From contig NZ_CAUQDV010000001.1 in the NCBI RefSeq assembly GCF_963517015.1, forward strand, positions 1,308,001-1,372,000: DNA of 64,000 nucleotides. The letters run 5' to 3'. The notes beneath the pieces were generated by a model, which was given only the letters and a program-made list of their open reading frames with translations, was not told where the DNA came from and did not search any database. Made by a program: the position numbers and the translations under genes. The DNA is from an uncultured Devosia sp. Lineage in GTDB: Bacteria; Pseudomonadota; Alphaproteobacteria; Rhizobiales; Devosiaceae. Shown in pieces: positions 35,587-44,061 of the stretch. Within the stretch, counting starts at the first letter, position 1. Each line of letters starts with the position of its first letter.

Positions 35587-36417
35587 TTATTTCACAGCGC
35601 CGAAGGTGAGGCCGCGGACGAGTTGTTTCTGGCTGAACCAGCCCATGAGCAGGATCGGCGCGATGGCGAGCAGCGATGCCGCCGACAGCTTGGCAAGGAA
35701 CAGACCTTGCGGGCTGGAGAAGGAGGAGATGAAGGCGGTGAGCGTCCCGGCGCGGCCCGAGGTCAGCGTGATGGTCCAGAAGGCTTCGTTCCAGGCAAGG
35801 ATCACGTTGAGCAGCAGGGTCGAGGCGATGCCGGGCACGGCCATGGGGACGAGGACGTGGACGATCTCGTTCCAGAGCTCGGCACCATCCATGCGGGCAG
35901 CTTCAAGGATATCGACCGGGATTTCCTTGAAGTAGGTGTAGAGCATCCAGATGATGATGGGCAGGTTGATCAGGGTCATGATCAGCGTCAGGCCATGCAC
36001 GGTGTCGAGCAGGCGCAGGTCGCGGAAGATCAGGTAGATCGGGATCAGCACGCCGACGGCAGGCATCATCTTGGTGGAGAGCATCCACATCAACACATCC
36101 TTGGTGCGCTTGGTGGGCGCAAAGGCCATGGCCCAGGCGGCGGGAATGCCGATGACGAGGCCCAGCAGGGTCGACCCGACCGAAACCAGGATCGAATTGG
36201 TGGCGTGCTTGAAATAGTCCGATCGATCCTGCACGGCGCCGAAGTTTTCGAGCGTGAAGGTCTGGGGGAAGAAGGTGGGCGAGGCGGCGATCGCCTCGGC
36301 CTCGGTCTTGAAGGCCGTCAGAAGCACCCAGAGAATGGGCGAGAACAGCAGGAGCGCGATGGCCCAGGCCAGGATGGTGAAGCCGATGCGGGTCTGAACT
36401 GCGACGTTGCGTGCCAT
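35587..36417 (-). CDS. smoG: Polyol ABC transporter permease
   Basis: 276-residue MalG-type permease with six predicted helices. The EAA loop is AARMDGAELWNEIVHVLVPMAVPG. It works with SmoF. The gap to smoF (163 bp) holds a half copy of the family-1 palindromic repeat, which is unusual inside an operon of this kind. Confidence 0.92.
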   Translation of the reverse strand: MARNVAVQTRIGFTILAWAIALLLFSPILWVLLTAFKTEAEAIAASPTFFPQTFTLENFGAVQDRSDYFKHATNSILVSVGSTLLGLVIGIPAAWAMAFAPTKRTKDVLMWMLSTKMMPAVGVLIPIYLIFRDLRLLDTVHGLTLIMTLINLPIIIWMLYTYFKEIPVDILEAARMDGAELWNEIVHVLVPMAVPGIASTLLLNVILAWNEAFWTITLTSGRAGTLTAFISSFSSPQGLFLAKLSAASLLAIAPILLMGWFSQKQLVRGLTFGAVK

Positions 36418-36477
36418 TTATTGCTTCTCCGCCATGAACATCTGTGCCGTGCGGGGGTCGTGCGTCGACGCTGCGAC

Positions 36478-36534
36478 CTTGCGGCCGTGGCGCGATCTCG
36501 GGATGGGTCCCGGCTCAAGGCCGGGATGACACCG
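36478..36534. repeat. Intergenic palindromic repeat, family 1 copy E (right half only)
   Basis: From CTTGCGGC to GGCCGGGATGACACCG it matches the right half of copies A-D. The left half is missing. It lies between smoF and smoG. Confidence 0.65.
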
Positions 36535-36580
36535 TGGGTGTGGGAGTGCTTGAGCACCCAGAGACATTGTCTTCATGGCA

Positions 36581-37453
36581 CTATGCATCGAGGTTTTTCC
36601 CCACGGCGCGCATCAGGAAGAATGCGACCACGTTGGCGATGATGACGGCGACGACGCCACCCGCGGAGCCGGCACCGATGTCGTTGGACAGGATGCCGGT
36701 GCGGAAGACGAGGAAGGCAATGTTGGTGGAGGCATAGCCGGGGCCGCCGCCGGTGGTGACGCGGATTTCCGCAAAGATGCCGAGCAGGAAAATGGTCTGG
36801 ATCAGGATCACGATGGTGATCGAGCGGGCCATGTGCGGCAGGATGATGTAGCGGAAACGGTTGGCCGCATTGGCGCCGTCCATTTCCGCCGCCTCGCGCT
36901 GCTCTTCGGAGAGCGACTGGAGGGCGGTGAGCAGGATCAGGGTCGCAAAGGGCAGCCATTGCCAGGCGACGATGACGATGACCGAGAACAGCGGGTACTG
37001 GTTGAACCAGTCGACCGGCTGGAGGCCGAAGAATTTCCAGAGGTGACCCAGCATGCCGTAGCCGGGATGCATGAAACCGTTCTTCCAGATCAGCGCCGCG
37101 ACGGGCGGCATGACGAAGAAGGGCGAGATAACGATGATGCGCAGAATGCCCTGGCCCCAGATGGGCTGGTCGAGCAGGAGCGCCAGGAAGATGCCGCCGA
37201 TGATGGTGATCAGCAGCACGCCGCCGACGAGGATCAGCGTGTTGACCAGCGACTGGGTAAAGCTGGGGTCGCCGATGACGTAGATATAGTTCGCCCAGCC
37301 GGCGAAGCCGGTCATCATGGGATTGATCAGGCTGTAGTTCTGGAAGGAGAACCACAGGGTCATGACCAGCGGCACGATCATCCAGATGAGCAGGACGATG
37401 ACGGCAGGCGCCATCATGATGCGAGAGAGATTGCGGGTCTGTGCGGTGGCCAT
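36581..37453 (-). CDS. smoF: Polyol ABC transporter permease
   Basis: 290-residue MalF-type permease with six helices. The EAA motif reads AAEMDGANAANRFRYIILPHMARS. First permease of the operon, about 200 bp after smoE; that gap carries a hairpin element (37593-37656). Confidence 0.92.
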   Translation of the reverse strand: MATAQTRNLSRIMMAPAVIVLLIWMIVPLVMTLWFSFQNYSLINPMMTGFAGWANYIYVIGDPSFTQSLVNTLILVGGVLLITIIGGIFLALLLDQPIWGQGILRIIVISPFFVMPPVAALIWKNGFMHPGYGMLGHLWKFFGLQPVDWFNQYPLFSVIVIVAWQWLPFATLILLTALQSLSEEQREAAEMDGANAANRFRYIILPHMARSITIVILIQTIFLLGIFAEIRVTTGGGPGYASTNIAFLVFRTGILSNDIGAGSAGGVVAVIIANVVAFFLMRAVGKNLDA

Positions 37454-37592
37454 TTAGCGGCTGCTCCAGCGGCGAGGGCGACAGGGCGGGGCGCAAGCGT
37501 CCGGCCCGTGGAGTTCCGGAAAGAGAAACCGCCCGGTCTCCAGAGGGGACCTTTGACCGGGCGGTGGGAGATGTTCGCCATTCGGGCGTAGC

Positions 37593-37656
37593 CCTCATGG
37601 CCTTCTCACCTAAATTCGCTCCACCGGAGCGAATTTACCTGCGGTACGGCTCGAAG
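37593..37656. repeat. Hairpin element, second copy of the nested element
   Basis: AAATTCGCTCC (37612-37622) pairs with GGAGCGAATTT (37626-37636). Flanks CCTCATGGCCTTCTC and GGCTCGAAG match the copy at 1948-2012. It sits just 3' of smoE on the transcribed strand and may stabilise its message or attenuate the permeases. Confidence 0.6.
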
Positions 37657-37657
37657 A

Positions 37658-38968
37658 CTACTTGATGTAACCAGCGCGGGTCATGTCGCGGGTGGTTGCT
37701 TCCTGAGCCTGGGCCAGGGCGTCGTCAGCCGACATCTGGCCAGCAAGGGCGGCCGAGAAGAGCTGGCCGACATTGGTGCCGATACCGGCAAACTCGGGAA
37801 TGGCGACGAACTGCACGCCGACATAGGGGACCGGCTTGACGGTGGGTTCGCTCGGATTGGCGGCGTTGATGGAGTCCAGCGTCATCTTGGCGAAGGGTGC
37901 GGCAGCCTGGTAGTCCGCATTCTCGTAGAGCGAGGTGCGGGTGCCCGGGGGAACGTTGGCCCAGCCGTCCTGTGCGGCGACGGTTGCCAGATAGTCCTTG
38001 TTTGTTGCCCAATCGATGAACTGCTCGGCAGCCTCGGCATTCTGCGAGGACGCCGGGATAGCCAGCGACCATGCCCAGAGCCAGTTGCCGCGCTTGCCCA
38101 GACCATTGTCGGGCGCGAGGGCAAAGCCAACCTGATCAGCGACGGTGGAGTCATCGGGGTTAGTGACGAAGGATGCGGCGACGGTGGCATCGATCCACAT
38201 GCCGCACTTGCCCTGCTGGAACAGGGTGAGGTTTTCGTTGAAGCCGTTGGACGAGGCGCCGGACGGGCCGGCATCGGTCATCAGCGAGAGATAGGTGTCG
38301 AGGGTCGACTTCCATTCCGGCTGATCAAACTGGGGCTTCCAGTTTTCGTCGAACCAGCGGGCGCCGAAGGAGTTGGACATGGCGGTGAGGAAAGCCATGT
38401 TCTCGCCCCAGCCGGCCTTGCCGCGGAGGCAGATGCCATTGATATCCGCAGACCGATCCGTCATGGCGCGGGCGGCTTCGCCGATGAATTCCCAGGTCGG
38501 GGCTTCGGGCATTTCGAGGCCGGCTTTTTCCATCAGGTCCTTGCGGTACATGATGAAGGAGCTTTCGCCATAGAAGGGGGCTGCATAGAGCTTGCCTTCG
38601 GAGGAGAGGCCGTCGCGGATGGCCGGGAGCAGGTCATCGACGTCGTATTCGGCATTGGCGGCGAGGCCGTCGAGGGGCTTCAGCCAACCCTGCTTGGCCC
38701 AGATCGGGGCTTCGTAGGTGCCGATGGTCATCACGTCATACTGGCCGCCATTGGTGGCGATGTCGGTGGTGACGTTCTGGCGAAGGGTATTTTCTTCCAG
38801 CACGACCCAGTTGAGTTCAATTCCGGTTTCCTCGGTGAAAGCCGAGGAGAGGCCCTGCATGCGGACCATGTCGCCATTGTTGACGGTGGCGATGGTGAGC
38901 GTCTGCGCCGAGGCAGAAGCTGCCAGCGCAAGGGTGAACGCGCCCACGAGAATGGGTGTCAGTTTCAT
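37658..38968 (-). CDS. smoE: Polyol ABC transporter substrate-binding protein
   Basis: 436-residue family-1 periplasmic receptor. The signal peptide is residues 1-21 (ending ASA before QTLT), and the body has the typical YDVMTIGTYEAPIWAKQGWL hinge region. Start ATG 38968; the frame is open 19 codons further. It binds mannitol, sorbitol or a related polyol (inferred from the operon). It is separated from the regulator gene by 160 bp that must hold the operon promoter. Confidence 0.92.
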   Translation of the reverse strand: MKLTPILVGAFTLALAASASAQTLTIATVNNGDMVRMQGLSSAFTEETGIELNWVVLEENTLRQNVTTDIATNGGQYDVMTIGTYEAPIWAKQGWLKPLDGLAANAEYDVDDLLPAIRDGLSSEGKLYAAPFYGESSFIMYRKDLMEKAGLEMPEAPTWEFIGEAARAMTDRSADINGICLRGKAGWGENMAFLTAMSNSFGARWFDENWKPQFDQPEWKSTLDTYLSLMTDAGPSGASSNGFNENLTLFQQGKCGMWIDATVAASFVTNPDDSTVADQVGFALAPDNGLGKRGNWLWAWSLAIPASSQNAEAAEQFIDWATNKDYLATVAAQDGWANVPPGTRTSLYENADYQAAAPFAKMTLDSINAANPSEPTVKPVPYVGVQFVAIPEFAGIGTNVGQLFSAALAGQMSADDALAQAQEATTRDMTRAGYIK

Positions 38969-39052
38969 CGATATTCCTCCCTGAACTGAAACGGGCATTT
39001 GTTTCAGCGATGGGCAAATGTTCACATGTCATGCAGCAGTGTCAAGCGGGCT

Positions 39053-39069
39053 ATGCGCGAAATGCGCAT
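39053..39069. promoter_or_regulatory. Short dyad in the smoE promoter region
   Basis: ATGCGC (39053-39058) and GCGCAT (39064-39069) around GAAAT, 84 bp upstream of the smoE start. It could be a site for the adjacent SorC-type regulator. The evidence is position and symmetry only. Confidence 0.3.
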
Positions 39070-39128
39070 CAGCCATAGGGCAATAATGCTGACGCAGCAG
39101 CCGTTAGTCTTGCGATTTCATGGGGTTG

Positions 39129-40085
39129 TCAGGCGGAGAGCAGGCCTTCGGCGGTGCGTTCGTCTGTTATCAAACCGTTCACCAAGCGCCGGTTCAACGT
39201 GGCGCGGATGCCGGGCAATTTGCGCTTGCCCATAGCAATTGCCACGACCAGCGACTGTTCTCGGGAGGGCAGGGGGGCAGAGGCGACGCGATCATTGGTG
39301 ATGCCGTCGATGAGCTTGCCGTCGGCATCAAAGCTCCAGCCGCAGATTTCACCGACCGCGCCAGCTTTCTGCAAGGCTTTCAGCTCGGCGTCGGAAATGA
39401 AGCCGTCGAGATAAAGGGGGGCTTCGGGGCCGATATCGCCGAGACCGACAAAGGTGACGTCGGCCTTGGCGGCAAGGGTCAGGGTTTCGCGAATCATGGG
39501 CTGGGCATGGAGCAGTTCGCGCTCGCGGGCCGAGGAGGCGATGACCGGCAGGGGCATGGGGAAGGAGCGGGCCTTCACCGTGTCGGCCATGTTGAAGATG
39601 ACGTTGTAATAGGCGGCCGAACCATCGGGGGCGATATTGCCGGTGAGGGAGACGACCTTGTGGTGCGGCGCTTCCATGGGCATCAGCTGTTCGACGGCAG
39701 CCTTGAGCGTGCGGCCGGTGCCGACGGCCATGACGATCGGCTCGGGGCGCTTGAGCCAGCGTTCGATTTCGGCGGCGGCGGCCTGGGCGACGCCATTGAT
39801 GGTGGAATCACTGGCAGGGTCCGAGGGGACGATTTCGACGAGGTCGAGGGCGAAGCGGGACTTGAGCCGGGACGCCAGATCCATGCAATGGCCGATGGGG
39901 TGGTCGAGGCGGACCTTGATCAGGCCCTCGCTGACCGAGAGCGAAACGAGGCGCTGGGCGGACTGGCGGGAAATGCCGAGCTTGCTGGCGATCTCTTCCT
40001 GGGTATTGCCGGCCACGTAGTAGAGCCAGCCGGCGCGGGCCGCGTCATCCAGTCGTGTCGTCGATGTCTCGATGCGCTGCGCCAT
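39129..40085 (-). CDS. smoC: SorC/DeoR-type sugar-binding transcriptional regulator
   Basis: 318 residues with an N-terminal HTH (AGNTQEEIASKLGISRQSAQRL, about 25-47) and a C-terminal sugar-phosphate-isomerase-like effector domain (VMAVGTGRTLKAAVEQL; TFVGLGDIG). Proteins of this type stand upstream of smoEFGK in Rhodobacter and rhizobia and respond to polyols or their phosphates. Same strand as the operon it probably controls. Confidence 0.92.
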   Translation of the reverse strand: MAQRIETSTTRLDDAARAGWLYYVAGNTQEEIASKLGISRQSAQRLVSLSVSEGLIKVRLDHPIGHCMDLASRLKSRFALDLVEIVPSDPASDSTINGVAQAAAAEIERWLKRPEPIVMAVGTGRTLKAAVEQLMPMEAPHHKVVSLTGNIAPDGSAAYYNVIFNMADTVKARSFPMPLPVIASSARERELLHAQPMIRETLTLAAKADVTFVGLGDIGPEAPLYLDGFISDAELKALQKAGAVGEICGWSFDADGKLIDGITNDRVASAPLPSREQSLVVAIAMGKRKLPGIRATLNRRLVNGLITDERTAEGLLSA

Positions 40086-40145
40086 GGTCCGCCCTTTTGG
40101 CGCGGATTATTCGGCCATGCGGTTGCCGGCTGCAAGGGCTTTTGT

Positions 40146-40919
40146 TCAGGACGGTGGTCCTTTGCCCAGCGCGAGCTTGCTGAGGGCGGCGCGAATGTCG
40201 CGTTCGGTGTCCTTGAGATGGACGCGCATGGCTTCGGCAGCGGCGCGGCCATTGCCGGCCTTGACGCAATCGACAATACGCTGATGGGCGAGGATGGTGT
40301 CGTGGAGCGTGTGGCCGCGCTGTTCGTGGCCGCGGCGGCTGATGAAGAAGCCTTCGCGCAGGGGCGTGGCCATGGCCTCGAAGAGATAGCCGAGCACGCG
40401 ATTGCCGCTGGCCAGCGCCACGGCTTCGTGGAAGCCGACATCATGGGTGTGGAAGGCAACTTCCTGCTCGTGGGTCATGGTGGCGCCCGGTTCGCCCAGG
40501 GCGATGCGCATGCCTTCGAGCTCCCCCTCGATGGCGGCAATGCCGGCGCGGGTGGCGCGCTTGGCGGCCAGCGTCGCGGACTGAACCTCAAGCGAGAGGC
40601 GGACCTCGATCAAGTCGAACAGGCCCTTGGGATCGTAGCGAATGACGGAGGTCAGGAAATCGGTGAAGGCGGCGCCGGTCGGTTCGCGCACGACGGCCTT
40701 GCGGCCGCGGGCCAAAGCGAGCAGGCCGCGTCCCTCAAGGAGCTTGACGGCCTCGCGGATGGTGAGGCGGCTGACGTCATATTGGTTGGCGAGCTCGGCC
40801 TCGCTGGGCAGGCTGACGCCGGGGCTGAGTTCGCCCAGGATGATGCGCGCCAGCTTGTCGGCGACGGCCATGGCGGCAGTCGGCTGATCGGGGGCGAAGG
40901 CCCCGTCCGGATGTGTCAC
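40146..40919 (-). CDS. GntR-family regulator, FadR subfamily
   Basis: 257 residues. The winged HTH includes LPSEAELANQYDVSRLTIREAVKLLEGRG, followed by an FCD effector domain with likely metal-binding positions in HTHDVGFHEAV, AHQRIVDC and MRVHLKD. It lies between the smo operon and chvE-gguAB, so it could act on either. A near-perfect 17-bp palindrome lies 10 bp before its start codon, which suggests autoregulation. Confidence 0.9.
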   Translation of the reverse strand: MTHPDGAFAPDQPTAAMAVADKLARIILGELSPGVSLPSEAELANQYDVSRLTIREAVKLLEGRGLLALARGRKAVVREPTGAAFTDFLTSVIRYDPKGLFDLIEVRLSLEVQSATLAAKRATRAGIAAIEGELEGMRIALGEPGATMTHEQEVAFHTHDVGFHEAVALASGNRVLGYLFEAMATPLREGFFISRRGHEQRGHTLHDTILAHQRIVDCVKAGNGRAAAEAMRVHLKDTERDIRAALSKLALGKGPPS

Positions 40920-40929
40920 ATTCCCTCCA

Positions 40930-40946
40930 AAGGTATCAGATACCTT
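40930..40946. promoter_or_regulatory. 17-bp palindrome, candidate GntR operator
   Basis: AAGGTATC, one central A, GATACCTT: symmetric at all 16 flanking positions. It lies 10 bp upstream of the GntR start and in the divergent gap toward chvE. The GGTAT/ATACC half-site resembles FadR-subfamily operators. A weaker partial match (minus-strand ATCAGATA) lies at 41114-41121. Confidence 0.6.
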
Positions 40947-41189
40947 CCCTCACCCGGCGTTGCTTTGCAATCTTTTCCGGGCACGTACCTCAGCGGATAC
41001 GCGCAGGTTTTCGGGTGAGCATGTTTGCCATAATCCCCCAGAAACCGGCGCTATCGTTAATATTCGAGAATCGAAAAAAATCAAGGGTGCTCCGGGAATC
41101 AGCTTTACAGCCCTATCTGATTATCCTAGTTTCCGCGCCGTGGGCTTGGGAGGGCCCGGGCGGCAGCAGCCGTCAAGCAGGAGGACTTC

Positions 41190-41303
41190 ATGCAAGACAG
41201 ATCGGCCGTGCACCTGATGGTGTTCGCAGGGTTTTTCGCCCGCCAGTCCGATGCGCGCATGTCCACCCAGGCCTCTCCCCTGACGACCATTCAAAGCTTC
41301 TGA
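41190..41303 (+). CDS. Putative 37-residue leader ORF upstream of chvE
   Basis: ATG at 41190 has an AGGAGG Shine-Dalgarno at 41179-41184 with ideal 5-nt spacing, better than most genes here. Codon third positions are GC-rich. It stops at 41303, 27 bp before chvE and in the same frame. The peptide begins MQDRSAVHLMVFAGFF and resembles nothing I know. It could be a regulatory leader or a small protein. The rest of the 411-bp gap (40920-41330) holds the palindrome above and no other gene that I can see. Confidence 0.4.
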   Translation: MQDRSAVHLMVFAGFFARQSDARMSTQASPLTTIQSF

Positions 41304-41330
41304 ACTCGAAATATCAAAGGGAGTCGAGAC

Positions 41331-42407
41331 GTGAAGATTATCAAGACGCTTGCCACCGTGCTGGCCGTCGGCGCAATGGCGCTGACCGCTTCCACCGCGG
41401 TCTTCGCCCAGGACAAGGGCATCATCGGCATCGCCATGCCGACCCAGTCCTCGCTGCGCTGGATCTCGGACGGCAATGAGCTCAAGACCGCGCTCGAAGG
41501 CAAGGGCTACACCGTCGACCTGCAGTTCGCAGAAGACGACATCCCGAACCAGCTGGCTCAGATCGAAAACATGGTCACCAAGGGCGCCAAGGCTCTCGTG
41601 ATCGGTTCGATCGACGGCACCACCCTGTCGGCTGTGCTGCAGCAGGCTGCCGACGCCGGCATCAAGGTCGTTGCCTATGACCGCCTGATCCGCGACACCG
41701 CAAACGTCGACCTCTACACCACGTTCGACAACTTCCAGGTTGGCGTGCTGCAGGCCAATTCGGTCGTCAAGGGCCTCAAGGAACGCTTCCCCGACACCAA
41801 GCCGTGGAACGTCGAACTGTTCGGCGGTTCGCCGGACGACAACAACGCCTTCTTCTTCTATGATGGCGCCATGTCCGTCCTGCAGCCGATGATCGACTCG
41901 GGCGACATCGTGGTGAAGTCCGGCCAGCAGGGCATGGACACCGTTGGCACCCTGCGTTGGGACGGTGCTGTTGCACAGGCCCGCATGGACAACATCCTGT
42001 CGGCAAACTACTCGGACGGTTCGACCGTCCAGGGCGTTCTGGCTCCCTATGATGGCCTGTCGCGCGGCATCATCTCATCGCTCCGCGGCGTTGGCTACGG
42101 CTCGGCTGACCTGCCGTGGCCGGTGATCTCGGGCCAGGATGCTGAAGCTCCGTCGGTCAAGGCAATCATTGCCGGCGAACAGTATTCGACCATCTACAAG
42201 GACACCCGCGAACTGGCCAAGACCACTGCCGACCTCGTCGACACGCTGGTTTCGGGCGGCACGCCGGAAAACCTCGACACCACCACCTATGACAATGGCG
42301 TCAAGGTTGTGCCGTCGGTCCTGCTGACCCCCTATGAAGTCGATGCCACCAACTATCAGGAACTGGTCATCGACTCCGGTTACCTGAAGCCGGAAGACAT
42401 CCAGTAA
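41331..42407 (+). CDS. chvE: Multiple-monosaccharide ABC transporter periplasmic binding protein
   Basis: 358 residues starting at GTG 41331 with AAAGGGAG ahead. The signal peptide is residues 1-26 (ending VFA before QDKG). The body is a ribose/galactose-type receptor (AMPTQSSLRWISDGNEL; KALVIGSIDGTTLSAVL; VVAYDRLI). ChvE binds glucose, galactose, arabinose, xylose and some uronates in Agrobacterium and helps sugar sensing there. Strong C-ending codon bias suggests high expression. Followed by gguA and gguB. Confidence 0.94.
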   Translation: MKIIKTLATVLAVGAMALTASTAVFAQDKGIIGIAMPTQSSLRWISDGNELKTALEGKGYTVDLQFAEDDIPNQLAQIENMVTKGAKALVIGSIDGTTLSAVLQQAADAGIKVVAYDRLIRDTANVDLYTTFDNFQVGVLQANSVVKGLKERFPDTKPWNVELFGGSPDDNNAFFFYDGAMSVLQPMIDSGDIVVKSGQQGMDTVGTLRWDGAVAQARMDNILSANYSDGSTVQGVLAPYDGLSRGIISSLRGVGYGSADLPWPVISGQDAEAPSVKAIIAGEQYSTIYKDTRELAKTTADLVDTLVSGGTPENLDTTTYDNGVKVVPSVLLTPYEVDATNYQELVIDSGYLKPEDIQ

Positions 42408-42431
42408 GTCACTGGTTGACATAACGAACGA

Positions 42432-42457
42432 GGCTCCGCGGTAACGCGGGGCCTTTT
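42432..42457 (+). terminator. Intercistronic hairpin after chvE
   Basis: GGCTCCGCG (42432-42440) and CGCGGGGCC (42445-42453) with a GTAA tetraloop, then TTTT. It is a weak or partial terminator that would make the receptor more abundant than the ATPase and permease. Confidence 0.6.
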
Positions 42458-42528
42458 CCCGTCACTGGGCCGGAGCGCCACTTCCCCGAAACAATGGCGA
42501 CGCCCGGGTGAGCACGAGAAAGCAAGGC

Positions 42529-44061
42529 ATGAGCAATACAATTCTGGAGATGCGCAGCATCACCAAGACCTTTCCCGGCGTGAAAGCGCTGTCGGACGTC
42601 AACCTGAACGTCCAGGAAGGCGAAATCCACGCCATCGTCGGCGAGAACGGGGCCGGCAAGTCGACCCTGATGAAGGTGCTGAGCGGGGTCTATCCCTCGG
42701 GCAGCTATGACGGCGAAATCGTCTACAAGGGCGAGGTCCAGCACTTCAAGTCGATCCGCGACAGCGAGCACAAGGGCATTGTCATCATCCACCAGGAGCT
42801 GGCGCTGGTGCCGCTGCTGTCGATTGCCGAGAATATCTTCCTCGGCAACGAGCAGGCCAAGGGCGGTATCGTCGACTGGGACGAGACGCGCGAAGGCGCA
42901 CGCAAGCTCTTGTCCATGGTGGGCCTTTCGGAAGACCCCAATACGCTGGTGACCCATATCGGCGTCGGCAAGCAGCAGCTGGTGGAAATCGCCAAGGCGC
43001 TGGCCAAGGAAGTCAAGCTCCTGATCCTCGACGAACCGACGGCATCGCTGTCGGAAAAGGACAGTGCGGCGCTGCTGGACCTCCTCATGGAATTCCGTCG
43101 GCAGGGCATTACCTCGATCCTGATCAGCCACAAGCTGAACGAGATTTCCAAGGTGGCCGACCGGATCACGGTGATCCGCGACGGGCGTTCGATCGAGACG
43201 CTGAACAAGGAAGAGATCTCCGAAGACCGCATCATCACGCTGATGGTGGGTCGTTCGCTCGACGACCGCTATCCGCCGCGCGAGCCTAATGTGGGCGATG
43301 TGGTTTTCGAGGTGAAGGACTGGAGCGTCTATCACCCGCAGCATCGCGACCGCCAGGTGATCAAGAATATCGGCCTCAACATCCGCAAGGGTGAAGTGGT
43401 GGGCATTGCCGGGCTGATGGGCGCGGGACGCACCGAATTCGCCATGAGCGTTTTCGGCAAGTCCTATGGCCAGAAGATCTCGGGCGAAGTCTATGTGCAT
43501 GGCAAGAAGGTCGACACGTCGACCGTCGAGAAGGCCGTCAACAATGGGCTGGCCTATGCCACGGAAGACCGCAAGACTTATGGTCTGAACCTGATCGACC
43601 ACATCAAGCACAATGTGACGCTGGCCAACCTGTTCGGGATCTCCAAGGGCGGCGTGATCGACGACATGACCGAAATGGATGTCGCCAACGAGTATCGCAA
43701 GAAGACCAATATCCGCTCGTCGAGCGTCTATCAGGTCACCGGGAATCTCTCGGGTGGCAACCAGCAGAAGGTCGTGCTGAGCAAGTGGCTGTTCTCCAAT
43801 CCGGATGTGCTGATCCTGGATGAGCCGACGCGCGGCATCGACGTCGGTGCCAAATACGAAATCTACACCATCATCAATCAACTCGCGGCACAGGGCAAAG
43901 CCGTGCTCGTCATCTCGTCCGAGATGCCCGAGCTGCTCGGTATTACCGACCGCGTCTATGTAATGAACGAAGGCCGTCTCGTGGGCGAAATGCCGACCAG
44001 CGAGGCCAGCCAGGAAAAGATCATGCGCGCAATCGTTCGCGCCGAAGGGAAGGCATCATGA
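42529..44061 (+). CDS. gguA: Multiple-monosaccharide ABC transporter ATP-binding protein
   Basis: 510-residue double-ATPase of the MglA/RbsA type. The first Walker A is GENGAGKST and its Walker B LILDEPTASLSE; the second half has LSGGNQQKVVLSKWL and VLILDEPTRGIDVGAK. The start is taken at ATG 42529 (MSNTILEM), the common family start; a GTG at 42508 would add seven residues. It overlaps gguB by ATGA (44058-44061). Confidence 0.94.
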   Translation: MSNTILEMRSITKTFPGVKALSDVNLNVQEGEIHAIVGENGAGKSTLMKVLSGVYPSGSYDGEIVYKGEVQHFKSIRDSEHKGIVIIHQELALVPLLSIAENIFLGNEQAKGGIVDWDETREGARKLLSMVGLSEDPNTLVTHIGVGKQQLVEIAKALAKEVKLLILDEPTASLSEKDSAALLDLLMEFRRQGITSILISHKLNEISKVADRITVIRDGRSIETLNKEEISEDRIITLMVGRSLDDRYPPREPNVGDVVFEVKDWSVYHPQHRDRQVIKNIGLNIRKGEVVGIAGLMGAGRTEFAMSVFGKSYGQKISGEVYVHGKKVDTSTVEKAVNNGLAYATEDRKTYGLNLIDHIKHNVTLANLFGISKGGVIDDMTEMDVANEYRKKTNIRSSSVYQVTGNLSGGNQQKVVLSKWLFSNPDVLILDEPTRGIDVGAKYEIYTIINQLAAQGKAVLVISSEMPELLGITDRVYVMNEGRLVGEMPTSEASQEKIMRAIVRAEGKAS

